DNA of 14,088 nucleotides from JBOGWP01 sp050693875 (GTDB taxonomy: Bacteria > Actinomycetota > CADDZG01 > JAHWKV01 > JBOGWP01): contig JBOGWP010000034.1 in NCBI GenBank assembly GCA_050693875.1, positions 1-14,088 of the forward strand, written 5' to 3'. A program made the position numbers and the translations under genes. The notes under the pieces are model-generated. The model did no database searches, was not told the origin of the DNA, and saw only the letters and a list, made by a program, of their open reading frames with translations. Position 1 is the first letter of the stretch. Every line of letters starts with the position of its first letter. Shown here piece by piece: positions 9,801 through 14,088 of the stretch.

Positions 9801-9888
9801 TCTCTCCCTCATCGGCGCGGTGAGGTTTGTTGACTTGCCCGACTGGGGGATACATTTCCCACAACGCCGGGGGGGCGTTCGGGGGCCG
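9801..9888 (+). promoter_or_regulatory. Divergent gap with probable promoter for the RsbW-like gene
   Basis: This 88-bp gap separates the FGGY kinase start from the RsbW-like start. On the plus strand TTGACT (9830-9835) and TACATT (9851-9856) resemble -35 and -10 boxes, with a somewhat short 15-nt spacer. The inverted sequence GGGGATACATTTCCC overlaps the -10 and could bind a regulator. GGGGG at 9881-9885 may serve as the ribosome-binding site. I see no equally good promoter for the kinase. Confidence 0.4.
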
Positions 9889-10323
9889 ATGATGGAGCTA
9901 TTCGTCAACTTGCCCGGCACGCATCGGGCTCCGAGGAGTGCCCGCTGCGTCGTCCACGCTCTGCCCGGAGTCGTGCTGCCGCGGGTCGAGGACGTGGAGC
10001 TGCTCGTCAGCGAGCTCGTGGCGAACAGCATCCGCCACGGTGCCCTGGGCGCATGGGACGCGGTGACCCTCCACATCGACCTGACCGAGCGCCGCATCCG
10101 AGTCGAGGTGACCGATCCCGGCCCGTCGTTCGTGGTGGGCCCGCCGGGCCCATCCGCCGATGGGATGTCCGGCTGGGGATTGCTGCTCGTCGACCGTCTC
10201 GCAAGCCGGTGGGGGGTCTGCGAGGACTCGGCGACGACCAAGGTGTGGTTCGAGATCGACATCGACCACCCCCCGGAATCGCGAGCCCCGGAGCGCCTCG
10301 CCGACCTTCCTCCGTCACCCTGA
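9889..10323 (+). CDS. RsbW/SpoIIAB-like ATP-binding protein (HATPase_c_2)
   Basis: A 144-residue stand-alone GHKL ATPase of the kind that acts as an anti-sigma factor or anti-anti-sigma kinase in Gram-positive-type regulation. The N-box is VSELVANSIRHG (E and N in ELVAN), the G1 box VTDPGPSF and the G2 box GWGLLLVDRLASRWG; the closing strand TKVWFEI is typical. The start is ATG 9889 or the adjacent ATG 9892; both follow a G-run. No sigma factor or STAS-domain partner lies beside it, so its target is unknown. The short tail of about 15 Pro/Arg-rich residues is probably disordered. It ends 8 nt from the convergent permease stop. Confidence 0.88.
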   Translation: MMELFVNLPGTHRAPRSARCVVHALPGVVLPRVEDVELLVSELVANSIRHGALGAWDAVTLHIDLTERRIRVEVTDPGPSFVVGPPGPSADGMSGWGLLLVDRLASRWGVCEDSATTKVWFEIDIDHPPESRAPERLADLPPSP

Positions 10324-10331
10324 CCGCCGGG

Positions 10332-11240
10332 TTACTCCTGCGCCCGGCCGCGAACCTGACGCCGCAGCGTCGGATCGAGGAAGTCGCGGAGGCCGTCCCC
10401 GGCGAGGTTGAAGGCGAGCACCATGATGGTGATCGCCATCCCCGGGAGCGCGAGCAGCTGCGGGGCCCGATCGATGAAGCGCCGTGCCTCGGCCAGCATG
10501 GCTCCCCACTCCGGCGTCGGCGGCTTGGCGCCGAAGCCCAGGAACGAGAGCCCGGACACGGCGAGCAGCGTGCGGCCCATGTCGAGGGTCGACAGCACCA
10601 CCATGGGGCCGATGAGGTTGGGCAGGACGTGCTTGAGGAGGAGCCGGCTGCGCCGCGCGCCGAGGGCTCGCGCCGCCTCGACGAACGGGCGCTCGCGGAC
10701 GGTGAGCGCGACCCCTCGGACGACCCGGGCGTAGCTTGCCCACTGGACGAGTATCACCGAGATGATCAGGTTGCGAAGACCCTGGCCGAGGATTCCCACA
10801 ACCACGAGCGCGAGGATGAGCGTGGGGAGCGAGAGCATCACGTCGACGACGCGCATGATCACCGCGTCCGCCGCTCTCCCGTAGATGCCGGCAACGAGGC
10901 CGAGCCCGAGCCCGAGCACGGTGATGCCCGCGGTCGCCGCCACCGACAGCCCGATCGTGAGTCGGGCGCCGTGCAGGAGCCGCGACAGGGTGTCCCGGCC
11001 CAGGTTGTCGGTGCCCAGGGGGTGGTGGATCGACGGCGACGCGAAGCGGTGGTTGAAGTCCACCGCGACCGGGTCGTAGGGCGAGATCCACGAGGCCGCG
11101 ACCGCGCCCACGACCACAAGGAGGAGGACGAGCACCCCGGCAACGGCCGCACGGTCGCGCAGGAGTGTCCGGACCATCGCCCGCCGGGGGGCGGTGCCGA
11201 TTGCGGGCGGGGCAACCGCCGCGGCCTCGCGGGCGCTCAC
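10332..11240 (-). CDS. ABC transporter permease, DppC/OppC type
   Basis: The second membrane subunit of a family-5 (peptide/nickel/oligosaccharide class) importer, 302 residues. After a basic cytosolic N-terminus comes the first membrane helix (about 31-50). The periplasmic signature HPLGTDNLGRDTLSRLLHGAR (73-93) is diagnostic of DppC-type permeases. The EAA loop that docks the ATPase lies at about 184-214 (FVEAARALGA, then LPNLIGP). The GTG at 11240 overlaps the TGA of the preceding permease by four bases (GTGA), and GGAGAGG lies just upstream, so translation is coupled. A long open frame continues upstream but only shadows the first permease. No ATPase gene follows. Confidence 0.95.
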   Translation of the reverse strand: MSAREAAAVAPPAIGTAPRRAMVRTLLRDRAAVAGVLVLLLVVVGAVAASWISPYDPVAVDFNHRFASPSIHHPLGTDNLGRDTLSRLLHGARLTIGLSVAATAGITVLGLGLGLVAGIYGRAADAVIMRVVDVMLSLPTLILALVVVGILGQGLRNLIISVILVQWASYARVVRGVALTVRERPFVEAARALGARRSRLLLKHVLPNLIGPMVVLSTLDMGRTLLAVSGLSFLGFGAKPPTPEWGAMLAEARRFIDRAPQLLALPGMAITIMVLAFNLAGDGLRDFLDPTLRRQVRGRAQE

Positions 11241-12181
11241 GCCGCCTCTCCGAGTCGCACCCGCGGATCGAGATACGAGTACGAGATGTCGACCAGCAGG
11301 TTGATCATCAGGTAGGCCGCCCCCGACAGCATCACCGTTCCCTGCACCATGGGGTAATCGCGCTGCGAGACCGCCTCGTAGGTGAGCTGGCCGAGGCCGG
11401 GCCAGGCGAAGATCACCTCGGCGATCACCGCACCCTCGAGGAGGCGGCCCAGCACCGCCCCGAAGACGGTGACCACCGGGATGGCGGCGTTGCGCAGGCC
11501 GTGCTTGACCACCACCCGCGGGCGGGCGAGCCCCTTGCTCGACGCCGTGCGGATGTAGTCCTCCGAGAGCACCTCCAGCAGGCTGGAGCGCAAGAGTCGC
11601 GAGGTCAGGGCGATCGGACCGAGCGCCAGCGTCAGCGCCGGCAGGAAGAGGCTGGACCACCCCTGGCGCCCCGCGACGGGAAACAGCCCCAGCCGGGTGG
11701 CGAAGACGGCGATGAGGATGTACGCGAGGAAGAACCCGGGGATCGACGCCCCCGCGAGGGCGCCGAACCGCATGGCGTGGTCGGACAGCCGCCCATGCGA
11801 CACGGCCGCTGCGACCCCGAGTGGGAGGGCGAGCAGGACCATGAGGGCGGACGCCACGGTCGCCAGCTCGAGGGTGGCCGGGACCCGGCCCACGATCTCC
11901 TCCCACACCGGCCGCCGCGTCGAGAAGGACAGGCCGAGGTCGCCCCTCGCGAAGCCGCGCAGCCATCGCACGTACTGCTCGACTGCCGGACGATCGAGGC
12001 CCAGCTCCTCGCGGGCCCGCTGGATCTGCTCGGGCGTCGCCTCCCCCGCCGGCGCTCTTCGCCGGGCGTACTCCTCGGCGGCATCGCCCGGGGCCAGCGA
12101 GACGAGCGTGAAGATGAGGATCGAGAGCCCGAGCAGTGTCGGGATCGCCTGGAGGAGGCGCCGGGCGATGTACGCCCTCAC
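11237..12181 (-). CDS. ABC transporter permease, DppB/OppB type
   Basis: The first membrane subunit of the importer, 314 residues. It opens with the family-typical YIARRLLQAIPTLLGLSILIF (first helix) and LVSLAPGDAA. About five more helices follow, and the EAA loop is at about 207-237 (EDYIRTASSKGL, then GLRNAAIPVV). GLSFSTRRPV and VFAWPGLG-type segments are usual for DppB. It begins at a GTG, 10 nt after the stop of the binding protein, with AGGGG 6 nt upstream. The conserved DPRVRL ending matches full-length members. Confidence 0.95.
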   Translation of the reverse strand: MRAYIARRLLQAIPTLLGLSILIFTLVSLAPGDAAEEYARRRAPAGEATPEQIQRAREELGLDRPAVEQYVRWLRGFARGDLGLSFSTRRPVWEEIVGRVPATLELATVASALMVLLALPLGVAAAVSHGRLSDHAMRFGALAGASIPGFFLAYILIAVFATRLGLFPVAGRQGWSSLFLPALTLALGPIALTSRLLRSSLLEVLSEDYIRTASSKGLARPRVVVKHGLRNAAIPVVTVFGAVLGRLLEGAVIAEVIFAWPGLGQLTYEAVSQRDYPMVQGTVMLSGAAYLMINLLVDISYSYLDPRVRLGEAA

Positions 12182-12191
12182 GCCTCACCCC

Positions 12192-13802
12192 TCAGGAGGA
12201 CGTGATCTTCGAAAGCGTCACCCACCTCTGGTTGCTCTGTGATGGGTGGGAGTCCTCGAGGTTCACATCCTTCGTCATGGCGTAGATCCGGTAGACGCCC
12301 GCCACCGGGACGACGATGAACTCCTGCTCCTCCAGGATGCGCATCATCTCGGCGGACGCCTTCTGGACCTCGTCTCTCGTCTTGGCCGCGAGGGCCTTCT
12401 CCGCCCAGGTATCGAACTCGCCGGCGGGAGCATAGGGGGCCGCGGTGGCGTTCTTCGAGTAAAACCGCAGCACGGGGAGGAACGCCGGGTTCCCGTCGTT
12501 CTGGTTCGGGAACTCGAGATTGAGGTCGAACTCCGTTGCGGTCCGGTAGGCGCTGTAGGCCGCCTGGTCGGCCGACTTCTTGATGGTGACCTCGATCCCG
12601 GCCTCCTTCAGCTGCGCCTGGATCACCTGGAACGAGGCGTCGGCGATCTCGGCCCATCCGATGATCGTCAGGGACAGCCTCCGGCCGTCCTTGACCCGGA
12701 TCCCGTCGCCCCCCGCCTTCCACCCGGCCGCCTCGAGCACCTCACGGGCCCTCGTGAGGTTGCGTTTGGGGGCCTTGACCAGTTCGGCGCTCTTGCCCAG
12801 GACCGAGGCGGGCGCCATCCACCGCCCCGGCTCGGCCTCGCCCTCGAGCGCGGTGTCGACATAGGTGTTGTTGTCCAGGGCGAGCGCCACCGCCTGGCGA
12901 ACCGTCTTGTCGGCGCCGAGGTTGAAGGGAGAGTCCGGCCGCGGGTTTCGCTTGATGTAGATGAGCTGGTTGCGGCCCGGCTTGGAGCGAACGATCCGGA
13001 ACCGGTCCTCGAGTGTAGAGACCGCGTCTTGCGGAACGTCGAGGATGAGGTCGACCTGCCCTGCCTTCAGCGCCTCGATTCTCGTCTGCGGATCGGGCAG
13101 GAAGCGCACCTCGATGCGCTTCACCTTCGCCTTCGGTCCCCAGTAGTCGTCGTACCGCTCGAAGACCCCGCTCTCCTTGGCCTTGTACTCGACGAGCTTG
13201 AACGGGCCCGCCCCCACCCCCTGCTCGAGGTGCATGCCCTTCGGGACGATCGAGCCCTCCGGGTGCACGATCTGCTCCGGCAGGCGAAGGTTGGGCGACT
13301 TCGGGATGAAATCGACCGTGTACTCGTCGATCTTCTTCACCGCTTCCTGCCAGGGCCGCGGCGGCTTGTCCCCGTAGCCGAGCGTGCTCGAGATGGTGTC
13401 GACCGTCTGGCCCTGGGCCATCCGCTCGCCCCAGGTCCAGACGACGTCGTCCGCGGTGAACGGCTGCCCGTTGTGGAACTTGACCCCCTTGCGCAGGTGG
13501 AACCGCCACGTGCTCGGCTCGATCAGCTCCCAGCTCTCGGCCAACCCCGGCTTCAGGCTGTAATCGGACGCCAGGATGATGAGCGTGTCGTGGACGTTCA
13601 TGTTGAGCGGGTAGGCGAAGTGGTCGGACTTCACGCCGGGACCGCTCTCAGGGCCGGGCCACTGATCCTCCGCTGCGGCGATCCGCACCGTCGCGTTGAG
13701 ATCGGGTTTTGCGGCTGGTTCCCTCTTGGGTTCCTGCGTACGCTGACAGGCTCCGCCGATCAGCGCGACGAGGATCAAGAGTGTGGCAAGAGGACGGCGC
13801 AT
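12192..13802 (-). CDS. Family-5 extracellular solute-binding lipoprotein (DppA/OppA-like)
   Basis: A 536-residue binding protein for an ABC importer, probably lipid-anchored outside the cytoplasmic membrane. The signal peptide is RR followed by a hydrophobic core and ALIGGAC, with C19 as likely lipidated cysteine; the -3 residue is Gly rather than Leu, so the lipobox is imperfect. The SBP_bac_5 signature region is seen in YSLKPGLAESWE and WRFHLRKGVKFHNGQPFTADDV (about 105-145), then GVGAGPFKLVEY and the hinge motif VRQAVALALD. The ligand cannot be told; relatives carry peptides, nickel or sugars. Start ATG 13802 has a strong AAAGGAG (13815-13809) six bases upstream; the longer frame from 13868 lacks this. 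It is the first gene of the operon. Confidence 0.94.
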   Translation of the reverse strand: MRRPLATLLILVALIGGACQRTQEPKREPAAKPDLNATVRIAAAEDQWPGPESGPGVKSDHFAYPLNMNVHDTLIILASDYSLKPGLAESWELIEPSTWRFHLRKGVKFHNGQPFTADDVVWTWGERMAQGQTVDTISSTLGYGDKPPRPWQEAVKKIDEYTVDFIPKSPNLRLPEQIVHPEGSIVPKGMHLEQGVGAGPFKLVEYKAKESGVFERYDDYWGPKAKVKRIEVRFLPDPQTRIEALKAGQVDLILDVPQDAVSTLEDRFRIVRSKPGRNQLIYIKRNPRPDSPFNLGADKTVRQAVALALDNNTYVDTALEGEAEPGRWMAPASVLGKSAELVKAPKRNLTRAREVLEAAGWKAGGDGIRVKDGRRLSLTIIGWAEIADASFQVIQAQLKEAGIEVTIKKSADQAAYSAYRTATEFDLNLEFPNQNDGNPAFLPVLRFYSKNATAAPYAPAGEFDTWAEKALAAKTRDEVQKASAEMMRILEEQEFIVVPVAGVYRIYAMTKDVNLEDSHPSQSNQRWVTLSKITSS

Positions 13803-14003
13803 CACGTGCTCCTTTCGGTCCGTCGGCAGGGAATTTCCGCTCCGTCTCGTGGCGTGGACGCGCGCCAATCGACGTTAGTTCGGGCGGACCGAGATGCTAA
13901 TGCGAGCCGGGCCCAGATCATCAGTGTGTTTTGCATCTATATGTCAACCACATCTAGTGCCCCTGTCCCCATAGTTCACCGTGAATATGCTAGGCGACTC
14001 AGC
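13803..14003. promoter_or_regulatory. Upstream region of the importer operon and probable IS630 end
   Basis: This 201-bp gap is less GC-rich than the genes. On the minus strand a perfect TTGACA -35 lies at 13947-13942; the best -10 is GATGAT (13922-13917) at a long 19-nt spacing, so the promoter is tentative. CATCTA occurs twice in direct orientation (13934-13939 and 13951-13956), flanking the -35 and possibly a regulator site. The stretch from the TA at 13955 (TAGTGCCCCTGTCCCC) may be the terminus of the element entering from the right. ATGCT/AGCAT (13987-13991 and 14001-14005) form a short inverted repeat over the transposase start. Confidence 0.4.
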
Positions 14004-14088
14004 ATGTCTACTTCTTCCCCTTCTCGCACGCCGCGCCCGCGAGGGCGGCCGAAGGCTGAGCTGGTGTTGTCGGACGAGGAACGCCGTG
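14004..14088 (+). CDS. IS630-family transposase, N-terminus only (cut by window edge)
   Basis: The 28 visible codons from ATG 14004 give a Ser/Thr/Pro-Arg start and then RGRPKAELVLSDEERR. This last motif is typical of the beginning of the helix-turn-helix region of IS630-family transposases from actinobacteria and other high-GC bacteria. No Shine-Dalgarno is obvious (weak AGGCGA). The DDE catalytic region lies outside the window, so family assignment rests on this short motif. Confidence 0.6.
   Translation, partial: MSTSSPSRTPRPRGRPKAELVLSDEERR

Noticed and set aside
9801..10262. N-terminal extension of the FGGY kinase
   Set aside because: The extension is low-complexity Ser/Thr/Arg/Pro and runs antisense through the RsbW-like gene; the kinase fold starts right after ATG 9800.
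11241..12188. Extension making the DppC-type permease 618 residues long
   Set aside because: It is an out-of-frame shadow of the DppB-type permease; the GTG with a 4-nt overlap is the natural start.

Overview
This is a high-GC window (roughly two-thirds G+C or more, judged by eye), probably chromosomal. The codon third positions of all real genes are strongly G/C. The gene content suggests an Actinomycetota- or Chloroflexota-like soil or environmental bacterium: a GlgE-type alpha-glucan pathway, an RsbW-type ATPase, a zinc-ribbon DUF6159-like membrane protein and a family-5 ABC importer. I cannot fix the phylum from sequence alone. The TreS-maltokinase fusion is common outside the classical mycobacteria and streptomycetes, which argues for caution.

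Left third (1-5478): a divergent alpha-glucan/trehalose locus. On the minus strand, glgE (4065-2068) is joined by a 1-nt stop/start overlap to a trehalose synthase fused to a maltokinase, which runs off the left edge. On the plus strand, a GlgM/GlgA-type glycosyltransferase (4264-5478) is read away from a shared 198-bp intergenic region. Together they give two routes to maltose-1-phosphate (ADP-glucose via GlgM; trehalose to maltose to M1P via TreS-Mak) that converge on GlgE, the polymerising maltosyltransferase.

Middle left (5486-6540): about 1 kb of decayed defence-type genes on the minus strand. They are a C-terminal scrap of a type I restriction HsdR subunit, then an MNT nucleotidyltransferase antitoxin, then a HEPN partner. 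I count four frameshifts and one nonsense codon here, whereas every flanking gene is intact. Next to it is an intact double-zinc-ribbon membrane protein (7837-6497) whose C-terminal tail reads into the HsdR scrap in another frame.

Middle right (7935-10323): an uncharacterised 163-residue protein sits 12 nt behind an FGGY sugar kinase on the minus strand. Divergently, a small RsbW-like histidine-kinase-fold ATPase is read on the plus strand from a promoter-like sequence in the 88-bp gap.

Right third (10332-14088): a minus-strand operon of a family-5 solute-binding lipoprotein and two DppB/DppC-type permeases. No ATPase genes follow in the window. Beyond a slightly AT-richer promoter region, the first 28 codons of a probable IS630-family transposase enter on the plus strand at the right edge.

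I see no tRNA, rRNA or CRISPR array and no clear riboswitch. I found no convincing new multi-gene system. The most unusual items are the degraded HsdR/MNT/HEPN scar, the importer without ATPases, and the unknown protein paired with the FGGY kinase.
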